Source: Chitinophagia bacterium (GTDB taxonomy: Bacteria > Bacteroidota > Bacteroidia > Chitinophagales > Chitinophagaceae). Taken from it: 5,932 nucleotides of DNA. The notes below the pieces were generated by a model. The model was not told the origin of the DNA, did not search any database, and saw only the letters and a list, made by a program, of their open reading frames with translations. Both the position numbers and the translations under genes were made by a program. Every line of letters begins with the position of its first letter. The first letter of the stretch is position 1. Of this stretch, positions 5,899 to 5,932 are shown piece by piece. The stretch covers positions 1 through 5,932 of the forward strand of contig RGMU01000104.1 of assembly GCA_010021705.1 (NCBI GenBank), written 5' to 3'.

Positions 5899-5932
5899 AT
5901 GGTTAAAAAATGTAGGCTGGTATTAGCTTTAT
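5899..5932 (+). CDS. Possible start of an exported protein, cut by the right edge
   Basis: The frame is open from ATG 5899 to the edge and reads MVKKCRLVLAL, a basic start followed by a hydrophobic run like the beginning of a signal peptide. GGTGGTGAG lies just before it. An in-frame ATG at 5878 would add seven residues but sits only 2 bases after AGGAG. TAGCTTTG at 5849-5856 resembles a -7 promoter element but has no well-spaced TTG. With only 11 codons visible this is a weak call. Confidence 0.25.
   Translation, partial: MVKKCRLVLAL

Overview
The window looks like an ordinary chromosomal stretch from a member of the Bacteroidota, probably near Chitinophagales or Sphingobacteriales. The evidence is the gene families (a TonB-receptor-like outer-membrane barrel of the PF14905 type, a Bacteroidota-style stand-alone proline dehydrogenase, a compact SET protein, an exported SUMF1-fold protein and a 312-residue PurC). 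It is also supported by start regions that mostly lack a strong Shine-Dalgarno and carry the Bacteroidota promoter signature TTG...TAnnTTTG. Family names rest on remembered conserved motifs, since no search could be run.

Layout: (1) positions 2-1237, the C-terminal part of a large outer-membrane beta-barrel protein with a glycine-rich, charged tail, cut by the left edge. (2) 1294-2460, monofunctional proline dehydrogenase with its own promoter at 1242-1272. (3) 2497-2883 on the minus strand, a small SET-domain protein, convergent with (2). (4) 2970-3818, an exported protein of unknown function that looks like a small outer-membrane barrel, divergent from (3). (5) 3834-4691 on the minus strand, an exported formylglycine-generating-enzyme-like (SUMF1 fold) protein, convergent with (4). 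(6) 4913-5851, SAICAR synthase of purine biosynthesis, divergent from (5) across a 221-bp region holding two clear promoters. (7) From about 5899, a possible start of another exported protein, cut by the right edge.

The genes do not form an obvious joint pathway. Strands alternate, and each gene appears to be transcribed largely on its own. Proline catabolism and purine synthesis are housekeeping functions. The three envelope or exported proteins (1, 4, 5) and the SET protein are accessory genes whose partners are not visible here. No rRNA, tRNA, CRISPR array, insertion sequence or phage gene was seen, and no gene-free stretch exceeds 300 bases. I found no convincing evidence of a new multi-gene system. 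The items most worth a second look are the SUMF1-fold protein that lacks one of the two catalytic cysteines, the SET protein, the unrecognised barrel-like protein, and the palindrome-rich purC promoter with a C7 tract at its predicted transcription start.
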